A stretch of 64,000 nt of DNA from Capronia americana (GCA_016110215.1 JADWQD010000015.1:62001-126000), one strand, 5' to 3'. Counted from the first letter of the stretch, positions 40,451 to 52,328 are shown. Numbers and translations are program-made. The notes: generated from the sequence alone by a model not told the origin.

Positions 40451-41783
40451 TCAAGCCTTCTCTCCGTGCTCCTTGCCCTTGAACGGACTGCGCGGGCTCG
40501 CAAAGACGGAGCTCAAATCCCCAACAGGAAGCGAAACCGGAAATTCGACGGTCAACAACATCTGCGACAGGAAGAGATAGCCTGCCGCAGCCGTGGACAC
40601 AAAGGCAAATGCTCCGCCAGCCTGTGCATAGTCAGTCATGCAGTCAATCATTCAGTCATTCGTCATCAACCCATGTGGACGCGTTCGTTTTGGTACTACG
40701 ACTAAGGAGGGGAAGGAGACTTACGATCTGAAGCCTCGAGGCAATGGCGGCACTCCCTTCGGCCGCGTGCCAGAATGACCCTGTAAGCAGACAGAAGCAA
40801 ACCACCAACGTGCTGTGGATGATGACAAGGCAGATGTTGAGCTTCAGGGCGCAGATGAGGCAGATTAGGCAGAAAAGCGCCATGAACAGGAGGAAGAATC
40901 CTGTTGAAGGGGGAAAAAAAGAAAACGCAAATTATTAGTCGATCGACTCTCCATGACAGTGTGGTGGGTGTTTTCCTACATACCAAATCCGGCCAGGAAG
41001 CCAGTGGTTGACAAGCCGGCCGCGGCGTTCGCAGGGTCTGGCGAGTAGTTTCCATACGCTCCGAAGGAGGGTTTCAGTGTTGCTCCAAAGCTCAACCACC
41101 ATCCTCCTGCGTCAACAATCACACGTCAGTATTGGAAGGATCATGCACGCTTTGGGGAGGCGTTTTCACCGAAGGCAAGAACAAAAGCGGTATAGTAGGC
41201 AGAAAGCCGTCAGCAAGGGACGGAAAGGGGCCGCGGGGGGGGAGGCCAGATAAGATATATTTCGACGTACCGAAGCCGCCAAACACGATGAACGGGTAAC
41301 TGTTTCCCAGGATGAATTCGCCGATGCTGCCGATGATCATCAACAGCCCGCCCATGAAGAAGAAGACGCCGATTGACGAGGATCCGTTGCCCCCGGCGCC
41401 TCGCCAGCCCATGAGGTCGCAGGACAGGGGCCCCAGGCTCATGATGAAGCCCAGAAGGCATCTAAAGTCGAGGTCATTCATTGGTCATCATGAAATAGAC
41501 AAGAACAATGCCGATGTACGCAGAGGTCTCTGCTTGAAGGGGGGACAGAGGGAGAGAACACTTACAAGGGCGTCGGGTTGGCGAACGTCTTGCGCAGCTG
41601 TCGAGTGTCGCTGTTCGGCGGCGAGAGGTAGATCTTCTCGTATGTCGATGGTGACATGGAGATCTCACGGGCGATGCGAGTCATCTGGTCAGATGTGTCT
41701 TTCTCCATCGTGTTGTCTCGGTTGATCAGGAGATTGGTGGTTGATGGTGGTCGGTCTCCAAGGATTATTCTTTCGACTGGCAT
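40451..41783 (-). CDS. GPR1/FUN34/YaaH family acetate transporter-like protein
   Basis: Five exons on the minus strand, 41783-41566, 41461-41271, 41106-40984, 40900-40725 and 40621-40451; 292 residues. The cytosolic N-terminus includes MSPSTYEKIYLSPPN, a variant of the region before the first helix. FANPTPLCLLGF is the family's NPAPLGL signature at the start of helix 1. Six hydrophobic segments follow, with GGWWLSFGATLKPSFGAYGNY between them, also typical (family members such as Ady2/Ato1 and Ato3). These proteins move acetate or ammonium at the plasma membrane and form oligomeric channels. The start at 41783 is the first ATG; the Met at 41708 is an alternative. All four introns are needed. 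Confidence 0.87.
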
Positions 41784-44324
41784 TTGTTGGGAGAGTGGTG
41801 TGTCGGCCCTGTCTGGCTGCGCTGGATTATTTTTATATCGACTTGGAGAATGTTCCTATCTTTGTCTTCGGGGAGAGAGTTTCGGTCGAGGTGATCTTCC
41901 TCCCTTCCTGGTCGTCTCTCTCACTGTTCCCCTTTTTTCTGAGCACGACATGATCCACCGTGTCCGTCGTCAACTGACCACGGCATTCCTCATGACGACG
42001 CCAGCGCATCCACAGTCCCCGATACCTACTGATACGACAGATAACAGACTCCAGAGCCGCGGAGCTGTCGAAGAACTTGTTATCATGACCTCCACGGATG
42101 AACATGCCCAGGGTCAACCGCTTGGGATCTCACAAGGGGCGGCGACGACGTCCGCGGACATGTCTTCATGATTTCCAGATCACTAGCGTCTCCTGACAAA
42201 ATAGACGAGACTGACTTCTCGTCAAGTGTGGGCCGCAGGGGAGAGTGAAGGAGATAACAATGAGGGTTCAGGGAGGACGTGCCAAACAAGCGCATCTCGC
42301 TGCCAATATACCACATTGGGAAACCAAACATCCGAAATCGAGATGTATGCCAGCAGCGAATAGAGACGGCCGGGCGTGGGCTCTAGTGTTGACTCTGTAG
42401 TATGTATGTCCAAGGAATACTCAAGCTTGTGGAACGGAAATATCACAATCGATACTCCTTCGGGGCGTGTATCGATGTACGCGACGAAAGCTCACTGTGT
42501 CGACAGGGACGTTAGCGAATTTCTGTGATACCTGCAAGTATTGTCTCTCTAAGAAGAGGGGGTTGTATCAAAATTCCGGTAGACATGGTCAGATCTGGAT
42601 GGTCACAGCGGGCAACAGGGCTGTAGGGTGCTTGCAGCCGGTGTGCTACCGAGATGAGCTTGCCACATACAGTAAGGCAATCGGTTGGGTGAGTCGCAGC
42701 TCTGGCCCAAAACAGCCAACATCTTCGAAGGGCATTGCGCCTCAGATTGACTCGCTGAAACCGGCAAGAGATTGAAGGATCTCAACTGCATTCCTCACTG
42801 TGACTGGGCAACAGGACACACGTGCCTACTGCCCTCTTATCTCGAATCGACATATAGCGGCAAGCAAACATCAATTACCTGGATGTCTAGCCAGTTGGAC
42901 TCGAGCTGGACCGGGGTCGAGTCGTCGCCGTGTTGTCGCCATCTTTGGTTTCCGTAATTGGGAGGCTGTCAGTCAAGCCTTGAACCAAGATACCAGATCA
43001 GGTTAGCAGTCAGGAAGCGATACGAGTAGACAAGGCTGGCACGAGGAGAAGGTTGGACCAAAAAGACTAGTCCACATCGTCAGCAGTTGACCAGTCACGA
43101 CTGTCGACCGGCGATGACGACGAGACGCATTTCGAGGACAGCATGTGGGCTCGGTTCATTCATGCAGGCACACGAACCGACCGGAGCGTGTGGGCTGCGG
43201 AGGATGTGGACAGGGATCCAAAACCACTTGTGACTGCCCATTAATCAGGTTTCGTCTTCTGGGATGGAGAAGGTCGATCAAATAAACTTTGGAGCGCGAA
43301 GCAGAAGGTCCACGAAGAACCAGCTCATCTCCTCGGACATCCAGAAGTGGGCGTAGTGATTGGACAATATTGGGCGAAAGCATTGACGCGTCGAGACCAC
43401 GGCCGAGTTCCGACCTCCAGTTTGGGCCGGCATCAGGTATCGTGTTTTGCTAGCTGAAAACATCTTAGTCCTAGTCCCAGCGAGAAGGTTTATGCCATGT
43501 ACTTGGACATCCGAGTGCATATCCATTCTCCCACACGCAGGACACGGAACAGGACATCTCGATGATAACGACGTCGACTGTACCAAACACAATCCCTATC
43601 GACTGTTTCCCGGGAGGCCTGACGCTAAACAGATTCAGTTGGCGGTATACCAGTCCAATGGACGCTTTGGAAGAGCGAGAGACGACTGGCAAAAACGTAT
43701 AGCAGCCAGAGGTATTGCTTTCTCGGGGACTGGGAGGGATGCCGTTATCCGGTTCACCAATATCAAAGTCGGGAGCATAGTATGCGTTTCCTTATCGACG
43801 CTTCTCCACTGTCGAAGTCTCTAGCCGGCCCCGTTCTTCTAAGGCACGGCTACGGAGTAGTGCACCTGTCGACCAACCAGCGTGCGGATCCGCATGTCCG
43901 TCCGTATGGCAACAACTCAGGACGATCTATCATCTCGAGATTAGGGGCCCATGCACACGCAGAAGAATTCGCACAGCGCGACGAACGTGAACATGAGAGA
44001 CACAGATAACGGCCCAAGGCGGGTGGGGGGTTCATCGATACTGTGCGATATCGAAGTCTTGGACTATCCTATACGCTTGGTTCAACTCTGTTGCATATGG
44101 AAGAAGGCTCGAGGACGAACAGCCTAAGGAAAGCGCGGGCTATAAAAAGGGAGGACGTTTCCACCATGATCATGATAGGAGTTAAAGACTCCAGAGCTTC
44201 TTCGACCAGAGACAAGTGATTCTTCATCTGTCTGCCTCAAACCAACGGTCTTGCCTTTATTGTGAGAACATCTATATACACTCTAGTACCGTCGCGCCCA
44301 CAAAAGCCTTGAACGACCCCGACG
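41784..44324. other. Long gene-poor region
   Basis: 2.5 kb with promoters of the acetate-transporter-like gene (left) and acyl-CoA dehydrogenase (right). ORFs near 42467-42775, 43447-43824 and their opposite strands have no domains; I could not build a spliced gene from them. Confidence 0.45.
44141..44150 (+). promoter_or_regulatory. TATA box of the acyl-CoA dehydrogenase gene
   Basis: TATAAAAAGG stands 184 bp upstream of the ATG in an otherwise GC-rich context. Such a clear TATA element is not seen before most genes here and suggests regulated, inducible expression. Confidence 0.65.
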
Positions 44325-45641
44325 ATGGCGATCGACTTCACCCTGACTCCTGAACAGGAGAAGATCAAGGCCGACGCAAGGAAGTTTGCGCAAGAGGTCC
44401 TGGTCCCAACGCGTGAAGCTTACCTGAAACTGCCCACGCAAGAAGAGCGCTTCCGCGCCACCAGGGAAGCGTACGCCAAGTGCGTCGCAGAGGGATGGAT
44501 CAAGATCCAGATCCCAGAGAGTGAAGGAGGCACGCGCAAGAGCCTGGTTGACCTAGCCCTGATCACTGAGGAGTTCTTCGCCGCAGACTCGAGCTTCCCC
44601 ATCACCTGGCTCGTGACAGGCTTAGGCCTGGCCCCGATCTTCATGTACGGCAGCGCCGAGCAGAAGAAAAGGTTCTTGGCCCCCTTCATCTCCGGCAAGG
44701 GGGACGCGCTGGCGGCATTAGGCTTCACCGAGCCTACAGGCAGCGCCAACTACCTTCAGAATGAAGGCGGCTTGGGCGTGCAGACCCTGGCCAAGATCGA
44801 GGGCGATGAAGTCGTCATCAACGGCGGCAAGCAGTTCGCCTCCAGCAGCGCCGGGTGGGATTTCAAGGGCCCGGAGATCTTGACCTTGTTGTGTCGATTT
44901 AGCGACAAAGGAGACCCCAAGGACACACTGTCCATGGTGGTTCTGACCCGGGCCGACTTCGAAGCCGACGCGAACAAAGGCGCCTTCGAGGTGCTCTACG
45001 ACATTGAGACGCACGGGTTCCGCGCACATTCGGGCCCCCGCACCAAGTTCACCAACTTCCGCGTCCCAGTCAAGAACATCCTGGCACCGCCGGGCAAAGG
45101 AGCAATGGTTAATGTGGCGGCCTTCACCGAGTCGGCAGCCCTGGTGGGTGCCGGTTCCGCGGGCCTGATGCGGAGCTGCTTCGCACACACGCACAAGATC
45201 GTCACCACCGAGAAGCGCGGTGGCAGCGTCCCAACCATCAACTATCAGTCCGTTGCAGACTTCCTCATCAGCATGAAGATGCGCGAAGAGACCACCCGCT
45301 ACTTTACCTGGAAGGCGTGCCACTATCTCGAGACCACGGGCGAGGCTGAAATGGCCTACCAGGCCAAGGTCTGGGGCTCCGAGAATGCCATTCAATGCGT
45401 CCTCGAGGCCATGCAGGCGGTCGGCGTCACCGCCTACGCTACGTCGCAACCGTACGGCCTGATGATGAACGACGCTTTGTGCCTACCCTTGTTCGAGGGT
45501 TCCAACACGGGAGTCCGGCGTCGCCAGATCCAAAAGATTTTCACCCAGGAAGGCTATGATCCGGAGTCGTGCGCGAGCGGCAAGCCATGGAGTAAGACTT
45601 TGATGGATTTCCCCAAGGGATTCTTGAGCGTGTACACCTGA
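44325..45641 (+). CDS. Acyl-CoA dehydrogenase family protein
   Basis: A single exon of 438 residues. The N-terminal helical domain reads LTPEQEKIKADARKFAQEVL. The FAD/substrate middle domain includes ALGFTEPTGSANYLQNEGG, equivalent to the family's xxTEPxxGSD, and the INGGKQFASSSAGWD strand. The C-terminal helical domain ends in LPLFEGSNTGVRRRQIQKIF, where the Glu and Gly-Ser-N-x-G turn match the catalytic and FAD-binding segment. It oxidises an acyl thioester (or related carbon acid) using FAD; sequence alone does not separate true acyl-CoA dehydrogenases from relatives such as nitroalkane oxidase-like enzymes. No obvious mitochondrial presequence is present, and the C-terminus (SVYT) is not a PTS1 signal. 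GC-rich codon use suggests high expression. Confidence 0.87.
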   Translation: MAIDFTLTPEQEKIKADARKFAQEVLVPTREAYLKLPTQEERFRATREAYAKCVAEGWIKIQIPESEGGTRKSLVDLALITEEFFAADSSFPITWLVTGLGLAPIFMYGSAEQKKRFLAPFISGKGDALAALGFTEPTGSANYLQNEGGLGVQTLAKIEGDEVVINGGKQFASSSAGWDFKGPEILTLLCRFSDKGDPKDTLSMVVLTRADFEADANKGAFEVLYDIETHGFRAHSGPRTKFTNFRVPVKNILAPPGKGAMVNVAAFTESAALVGAGSAGLMRSCFAHTHKIVTTEKRGGSVPTINYQSVADFLISMKMREETTRYFTWKACHYLETTGEAEMAYQAKVWGSENAIQCVLEAMQAVGVTAYATSQPYGLMMNDALCLPLFEGSNTGVRRRQIQKIFTQEGYDPESCASGKPWSKTLMDFPKGFLSVYT

Positions 45642-47040
45642 GTGGACATGGATGGCCAGATGGCTGGTGGGAACAGAAGGGGGGAGGCCAGAGCGGAAAG
45701 GAGACAAAGGGACATGGATGGCACTTGGTATCTTCTCGGGTTGGTGAAGCCAGCACGGAGGAGCATCGCAGTAGTTTCAGACCCGAGAGTCCGCAGAAGA
45801 TATAGGCTAGGCTAGGAAAATGACAAGACGATCTCCGTTTTCTGATCCTTCCGAGAGTTGATGTTAAGAAAAGTTCGAGCGGAGACGCGACTGCAAGGTA
45901 AGGAGGTAAGTAGACGAGCTCTACGTCATCGTGCGCCGTGTCATTATCACGTGATTATCCCTCCGTGGCAAATCACGGAGCGGAGCGCGAGGTCCTCCCG
46001 AGCCGGGGTGTCCACCAATAAATATAAAGAGTAAATGGACTAACGGGTATTGAGTAAGCCAGAGGTGCCGCCTCACGCAAGTCCACAGAACAGCGTCACC
46101 TTCGTTCCCAAAGGGGGTGAGTCCTCCTTAGCGGCGAGGAGAGAATCGCGGACCTGCTCCACGACCCGACCTATCTTCCTGTAGCGATCACGCAGGCGTC
46201 GCAGCACAATCTAGCCATTACCTTCTAGATTCTCGACCAGCATCCTATGGCGCTGGGGATGACGAGCTATGTCATGCAGAAGCGCCAACGAGTGCTTGAC
46301 CACGACCACCCTGATCGCATGACTTCCGAGGAATGGCTCGAACTTTGAGAGAACAGCCTGCCTAGTTCTTAGTACGGAATTACTGGCTTACTCTCATCAG
46401 AACATGTGTCTGTACGATTGAACTTGGCAAGAAGACACTTTTTCATTATGGGCAAAGCGTACGATTGCGTTGACCAGGCGCGGACTGTGGGAAAAGGGAA
46501 TTCCTCAGTACTCTCGCTATATCTATAGTCCCAATCCAGGCCAAGCAGTAACTCAGATGGTAAGGACTGGCAGATCCGTTGATCCAGGAGCCTCTTTCGC
46601 ATCAAATGATACAACGCAAGCAACACATACTACCGACTGTGCCTTGATGTTCCAGTGGTTGAAGAGAACCCCCGAATTGGACATGCAAATATCGCTCCAT
46701 GTAGTCGTGGAGTAGCTGTCATAATGCCTGGAGCAGGCAAGAAAGAATCGAGACAGTTTGCCTAAGGGTTCAGCTGTGCAGAGCCCTTGTACATAGCCAT
46801 GGTGACTTTTCCTTGATGTTGCTCCCGTCATCCACGGCATCTCCGAATTGGTCGGAATGACCTCGGCTGGACAACTTGCGACGCGATTCCGGCGGCACCA
46901 GTCTTTCCTCTCCCCAACTAATCAACTACGAGTACTGGGTAGACAGCGACGTTTTGGATCCTTTGTATATTTTATATTCTGTCTGTGCATCAGTATTCCC
47001 GCCGCCATGTCTCAAGTACAGTAGCAGCAAAAGTGTCATC
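45642..47040. other. Intergenic region
   Basis: 1.4 kb. It contains an AATAAATATAAAG A/T tract near 46017. Two minus-strand ORFs (46369-46626, 46553-46840) have no recognisable content. Confidence 0.4.
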
Positions 47041-47973
47041 ATGCCCGTCACCAAGATATATATCCTCCGACACGGCCATCGGCTCGCCTGGTCGCTCAAC
47101 CCTTCCACTGGCAAATACTCCTCCAACCACCCCTTTCCAACACGGCTCCCAGCAGATCCTCCTCTCGCATCGCATGGCGTACGCCAAGCGCAAGAAACGG
47201 GCAGCCATCTCCGCGCATTATTCGCAGATCTCGTGAAGCAGGATCGTCTGCGGATTTACTCCTCGTTATTCTACCGCTGTCTCGAGACGTTGCGGCCGAC
47301 GGTGGAAGCGCTGCTCGAATATATACCGGAACATGACCATGAGAGGCGGCGGAATCTGCTGGTCCGAGGCGAACGAGGGCTGGGCGAGTGGTTCGGGCGC
47401 GCGTGGTTCGTGCAACCTTCTCCTGCAGACCCTCAGAGGTTACGCAGGGACTTCTTCCCGTGGTTGAACGACGAGTATCACTCGAGACTGATACCGCACG
47501 ATCACGGTGAGCGGATAGAAGAGCTGCACGATCGGGTTGGGCGGGCGTTGGCAATCGTTGTCAGAGACGTGGATGAGGAGTTTGCCCGCCTAGGACGAGG
47601 CGAGGAGGAAGTCACGATTTTGATTTCTGGGCATGCGGCGCCGATCATCGCATCTGGACGAGCGCTGACGGGAGATGTTCCCGACGACTGGGACGAGGAG
47701 GACTTTCACTGTTTCACGTGCGGGCTGAGTAAGTTCGTGCGACGGCAGCTGCCCCCGGCTGAAGAGGGCGCGAGGCAGGAACACTACGACGACAGAGCCC
47801 AGGGAGTGGCTGGCGGGTGGGATTGCATTCTGAATAGTGATTGCAGTCATCTGAGTCAGGGCGAGGAGAGGGGCTGGCATTTCCACGGCGATGAGAGTTT
47901 TGATTCTTATGAAGATGTCCAAGGGAGAGGGCTGAAGTTGTCGGATGGGACTGTTCATGAGTCGAAGTTATGA
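47041..47973 (+). CDS. Histidine phosphatase superfamily protein (TFC7/tau55-like)
   Basis: A single exon; I take the ATG at 47041, giving 310 residues, because it directly precedes the catalytic motif. IYILRHGHRLAW carries the RHG phosphohistidine motif at residues 8-10. It is followed by PPLASHGVRQAQETGSHL (the conserved L-[ST]-x-x-G-x-x-Q-A), SSLFYRCLETLRPT and, near residue 197, LISGHAAPIIA, with the second catalytic His. The arrangement resembles fungal phosphoglycerate-mutase-like phosphatases, including the tau55 subunit of transcription factor IIIC, rather than glycolytic enzymes. The acidic Cys-containing tail (DFHCFTCGLSKF) is unusual. The frame stays open upstream to 46876, but that extension looks like 5' UTR. 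The substrate is unknown. Confidence 0.82.
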   Translation: MPVTKIYILRHGHRLAWSLNPSTGKYSSNHPFPTRLPADPPLASHGVRQAQETGSHLRALFADLVKQDRLRIYSSLFYRCLETLRPTVEALLEYIPEHDHERRRNLLVRGERGLGEWFGRAWFVQPSPADPQRLRRDFFPWLNDEYHSRLIPHDHGERIEELHDRVGRALAIVVRDVDEEFARLGRGEEEVTILISGHAAPIIASGRALTGDVPDDWDEEDFHCFTCGLSKFVRRQLPPAEEGARQEHYDDRAQGVAGGWDCILNSDCSHLSQGEERGWHFHGDESFDSYEDVQGRGLKLSDGTVHESKL

Positions 47974-48667
47974 TCCGCAATCGTGTTGAAAGAGGTGATT
48001 TTGGTGGAACTTTGTCATGGCTTGGTTACAAATTCGATAGACCCTAGATGCCATGCAACAGATCTAGATACATACCTATACAATGGCGTAGCGCAGTAAC
48101 GCCCTTGACGCCTGCGCTGATCGATTTCTCACTCTGTCGACGGCTCGGCTATCTGGTGCCGAAGGATTTCTAGAAGCTCGGTCGGCTGGGCTTCAGCTGC
48201 ACTGCGACTCCGCAGGTTGTGACGACTTCAGCTTGACTTGGTGCCACGGCCTGGTCATCGCCATCCTTACGGTTTTGTCGAGATTTTGGTTCATCGCTCG
48301 CTTCTCTTTCGTCTTAGCCTTCGCACAGGCCGAGCCATTCTTTACCGTTGAGCTGAAGATGGTCGTTATAGGCCAGTAGGACGATGGCCGGCTTCGAAAG
48401 CCAGTCAGTCTGCAGCCATGCCCTCGTCCAGCAGCAGATTCTTGCGCCCATACAACGACCGTCATTATTATGGTATGGCGGAGCTGGCTTGACGCGACAA
48501 GAGTAAATTGATCTGATTGACATGTAGACCTTCTATCGACCTTCATTCGGCAGACACGGGCCCAAACGCGAACCCGATTCCAAGATGGCCAGCATCAGCA
48601 CCGGCACTTTCACGACTACTTTGTCACGCACCTCCCGTCTTCATCCCTTCACCCAGATTCACGCTCT
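47974..48667. other. Intergenic region
   Basis: 694 bp before the PP2C gene. An ATG at 48585 opens a frame that stops at the PP2C start, so it may be a short upstream ORF. Confidence 0.45.
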
Positions 48668-50284
48668 ATGACCGGGCTTGCGCACAAGTTCCCTAGGAAA
48701 GAATCAACCCCGCACACCCCGGACGGCAAGCACGCTCCCGCCGCTCACCCCTCGGTCTCTCGAGATACGACGGTCGTGCGGATACCTCTAAGGAGCGCCA
48801 AACACCATTATGGCGCCTCCGTGTCTCGCGGGAGCAGACCTTACAACGAAGATTCCCACCAGGCGGGCGTTATTGAGCTACCGGCGTTCTCTAGGAAAGC
48901 GCCCACATCGGTGAGCCTGAAAAAGAATACAGGCGAGGGAACGTCGGCCGAAGGCGCGTCTGGTGATCCACAAGTTTTCTACTTCGGGGTCTTCGATGGC
49001 CACGGTGGAGCGGAATGCAGCGACTTTCTGAGGGAGTCGCTTCACGAGTACATTGAAAAGGCTGCCGTAGCGTTCCATCTTAAGTCGAGCCTGCAAACAT
49101 CGAGAAAAAATGATAAAGAGGCAGCCCCTGCACTAGGCGGCCTCGATGGAGACGCACAACAGCAGAAGCAAGGCAGAAAAGCTCTCGAGGCGTTCGAAGT
49201 CAGCAAAGACGAACCCACCAAAGGTGGGAAGGCGCAGTCCCAAGATGGTGCCACGAAGCCATATCCTGGCGACGCCCCCTTAATTCAAAACGCAGATCAG
49301 GAGCAGATCCAGCAGCTAGAGAGGGAACTGACAAGAGGCTGGAAAGACCTAGTAGGCGGTTATTTCCGACGCTTCAAGCCTGCCTACTTTTCTATCTACA
49401 GTGACTATCAGAAGCTGGGAGATGAATCGGATCCATTGCAAGAAAGCGGTCAACATGTCGGCTCTGGGGCCGCGATCGAAGAAGTCATGACCTACGCCTT
49501 CTTGAAAGCGGACTACGACTTTGTGGCGGCTCAAGCGGCGAAGTACTCGGAAAGCAGAGACGATACAAGAGCGGAAAGGCCCCTTAACGATGGGGAAATA
49601 TTAGGAGAACCATCAAAGCTTGCGGGACACATTGGAGGACCCAACAGATTTAAAGGCGGAAGTACTTGCAGCGTGGCCATGGTATCTACACCGACTCCCA
49701 CCCCATTCTGGAACGCTGCAAGCACGTCTTCAATGCTGGTTGCTCATGTTGGAGACACACGAATTCTCCTTTGCTCTACGGCTACTGGTACAGCCATTCC
49801 GCTGACCACAAACCACCATCCATCGTCACCAGTGGAAAGTAACAGGCTTAGAAGGTATGCTGCATCATTCGTGACCGACTCGTTTGGTCAAGAACGAATC
49901 TCGGGGCTTGCCAATACTCGAGCATTCGGAGACATTGCTTCGAAAAGACTTGGTGTCAGTGCCGAACCAGAAATCAAAAGAGTTGAAGTCGGTCCCGCAG
50001 AGTACTCGTTTATGGTCCTGATGTCGGACGGAGTGTCGGGGACGCTTGAGGATCAAGAGGTAGTGGACATCGTCAAGGAGGCTAGGACCCCTGAGCAGGC
50101 CGCTCGCGACGTGGTCAACTTTGCGATCGAGGTGTCCACCGATGGAGACAACGCCACTTGCCTTGTGGTGCGAATGGGGGGCTGGGAACGACGGCAAGAA
50201 GGCGGACACGGCAGCCTTAGGACGAAGGAGGCCCGCGATTTCAAGAGGCAACAAGCGTCTGATCCGAGGAGTCGACGGCAATAG
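48668..50284 (+). CDS. Protein phosphatase 2C (PPM family), PTC6-like
   Basis: A single exon of 538 residues. PP2C motifs in order: SRGSRPYNEDSHQAG (metal-binding Asp region), VFYFGVFDGHGGAECSDFL (metal Asp and DGHGG), GGSTCSVAMVS, LVAHVGDTRILL, FVTDSFGQERISGLANTRAFGD, YSFMVLMSDGVSG and DNATCLVV. The metal-binding aspartates are all present. A ~200-residue low-complexity, Gln/Lys/Gly-rich insertion (residues 140-270) splits the domain after the DGHGG motif, a feature of the mitochondrial Ptc6-like branch in fungi. The upstream ATG at 48585 is out of frame, so translation could be modulated by that uORF. It removes phosphate from Ser/Thr using Mn/Mg. Branch assignment is tentative. Confidence 0.88.
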   Translation: MTGLAHKFPRKESTPHTPDGKHAPAAHPSVSRDTTVVRIPLRSAKHHYGASVSRGSRPYNEDSHQAGVIELPAFSRKAPTSVSLKKNTGEGTSAEGASGDPQVFYFGVFDGHGGAECSDFLRESLHEYIEKAAVAFHLKSSLQTSRKNDKEAAPALGGLDGDAQQQKQGRKALEAFEVSKDEPTKGGKAQSQDGATKPYPGDAPLIQNADQEQIQQLERELTRGWKDLVGGYFRRFKPAYFSIYSDYQKLGDESDPLQESGQHVGSGAAIEEVMTYAFLKADYDFVAAQAAKYSESRDDTRAERPLNDGEILGEPSKLAGHIGGPNRFKGGSTCSVAMVSTPTPTPFWNAASTSSMLVAHVGDTRILLCSTATGTAIPLTTNHHPSSPVESNRLRRYAASFVTDSFGQERISGLANTRAFGDIASKRLGVSAEPEIKRVEVGPAEYSFMVLMSDGVSGTLEDQEVVDIVKEARTPEQAARDVVNFAIEVSTDGDNATCLVVRMGGWERRQEGGHGSLRTKEARDFKRQQASDPRSRRQ

Positions 50285-50898
50285 GAAACCGTGCTCGAAC
50301 AAAGCACGTGCAGTTTTATATATTATTTCCGAAACATTGGGGAAGAAGCGTTGTAGTGACCGTTCAGCAGTTCAATCATCCCGCCTTGCTGACTATTCAT
50401 GAACCAAGAGACCCTGAGGAAGCGAGATGCTGGCACGGTTGCTGATTCGTCCGAATGAACATCGTTCCATCCGTGGTTCCGGCCGCGACCGTGAATCTCA
50501 AAGGCTGCTGGCGATTAAATAATAGTCTACCTCTTACGGTTGATTTCTTCTTCGGACGTGACCTGGTAACTGACCTTCTTTCACATTATCACGCATCTCG
50601 CCCATCTCGCACTCTCCCATCAACCTCAGCGCGAAGCAGCCGGTCCTCACCGCGGGAATCGCAACGGTTGACTTCCTCCGCGTCTGCCCGCGCCTGAAGC
50701 AACAATCTCCCAAGAAAGTCTGGGCCTGCGATAAAGACACCCCTTATCAGAAAGCACACCTTTCGTGGCTGCCTGCGTGCTTCCCTACCTGATCGAACCA
50801 GACCTTACGAGCCTCCTCGATTTCTTGCCGGCGCCGAATTCTGTCCCCTCCTGGTGCCGCCTGCTGGCGTGGGATCACCGCGGCGCAGCCAATCCACC
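50285..50898. other. Intergenic region, PIS1 promoter
   Basis: 614 bp; includes C/T-rich stretches (50560-50690) typical of fungal promoters. No gene seen. Confidence 0.45.
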
Positions 50899-51997
50899 AT
50901 GGCACGGAGCAATGGGACGGTGAAGGAGAATGGCCACGCTGTGGCCCCAGCCAACGGCCATGCACGGCCCAACGGCACGGTCGAGTCGACCAAAAGGGCC
51001 GAAGAGGATATCTACGACGAGGAGAACATCTTCCTCTTCATCCCGAACATCATCGGTATGCATCTGACCCCCTCCCTACCCGTCTCGCTCAAACCATGCC
51101 TGCGGCTTGACCGCTGCTATAGACATCGATCTAACTGAGCTGTACAGGATACGTCCGTATCGTCACCGCCCTCGCTTCCCTCTATTACATGCCCCTCCAC
51201 CCTCGCACCTGCTCCGCACTGTACAGTTTCTCATGCATCCTCGATGCCGCCGACGGCCTGGCCGCGCGGCGGTACAACCAATCCACGACCTTTGGCGCTG
51301 TGCTGGATATGGTGACCGATCGCTGCACGACTTCCTGTTTACTTGTGTTCCTGGGATCGGCGTTTCCAAGGTGGTCGATTATTTTCCAGGGCCTGATCAG
51401 CCTCGATTTGGCGAGTCACTATATCCACATGTATGCGTCCCTGACGACGGGAGGGCAGAGTCATAAGAAGGTCGAGGCCAGTCGAAGTTGGGTATTGCAT
51501 CTGTATTACACGAACAAGGTGAGCAGACTCCCTTCCTCCCCTCCCCCCGACAAAATCGCACGCTTGTCCAGGGGAGGAATGACTGGCTGACAATGATGGA
51601 TGCTTTACAGACCGTGCTCTTCATGTTCTGCGCCCTCAACGAGCTCTTCTTCATCGCCTTGTATCTCCTCTCCTTCTCCTCGCCTCTCCTTTCCCCTTCC
51701 CTGCTCGTCTCGAGCGACAAGGGCGGCATGACCTCCGCCCAGCCCGGTTCGCCGGCGCATCCGAAACCCAGCGCCATATTCGTGAACCCGTGGAGCGCCG
51801 GGGCGATGGAGATGGCCCGCGCGAATAAAATGGATAGCACCGTGCCTTGGATACTGGCCGGTCTGAGCGCCCCGGTCATGTTCGGCAAGCAGATTATCAA
51901 TGTCATCCAGCTGGTGAAGGCGAGCAAGCTGTTGGGCGAAGTGGACGTGGCGGCGAGGAGGAAAGCCGGAATCACGCGGAAGAGGAAGAGGGCGTGA
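50899..51997 (+). CDS. PIS1: CDP-diacylglycerol-inositol 3-phosphatidyltransferase (phosphatidylinositol synthase)
   Basis: Three exons, 50899-51055, 51148-51518 and 51611-51997, 304 residues. It transfers phosphatidate from CDP-diacylglycerol to inositol in the ER membrane. After a polar N-terminus (~43 residues) comes ENIFLFIPNIIGYVRIVTALASLYYM, the first helix. The catalytic CDP-alcohol phosphatidyltransferase motif D-x2-DG-x2-AR-x8-G-x3-D-x3-D is perfect in DAADGLAARRYNQSTTFGAV continuing to LDMVTD. SHYIHMYASLTTGGQSHK matches the PI synthase-specific inositol region. The C-terminus ends in basic residues (RKAGITRKRKRA). A ~40-residue insertion rich in Ser/Pro between late helices is longer than in yeast. 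ATG context ccaccATGg is good. The first intron has a CTAAC branch site. Confidence 0.92.
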
Positions 51998-52328
51998 AGG
52001 TTGTTGCTGCGCAGTACTCTCTCCGTGATCCGCGAGGAAGAATCAGAGTGATTGCGCCGGGCCAAGGCATTCAACAACCGGTGCGGAAAAGCGATGAATT
52101 ATCATTGGCGGCGTGGACAATTCCTGGTTCCTGCAGCCAGGACTTCTTCGCCTTTTAGCTGTCGGAATGGAAGCCAGTCTATTCAACGATCGAGACACAG
52201 CGATTGTGATATCTTCCCGTTTGCGACCGCCACGGCTCGGAGGACTCTACAGCGGGGTTCGGATCTTATATGGAACTGTACAATCATTAGGCGATCTAGT
52301 ATGTGTACCCCTGGTAAGGCTTCTTCGA

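Noticed and set aside
44718..45449. 243-codon minus-strand ORF inside the acyl-CoA dehydrogenase
   Set aside because: Antisense shadow in GC-rich coding sequence; the plus strand encodes a complete enzyme.
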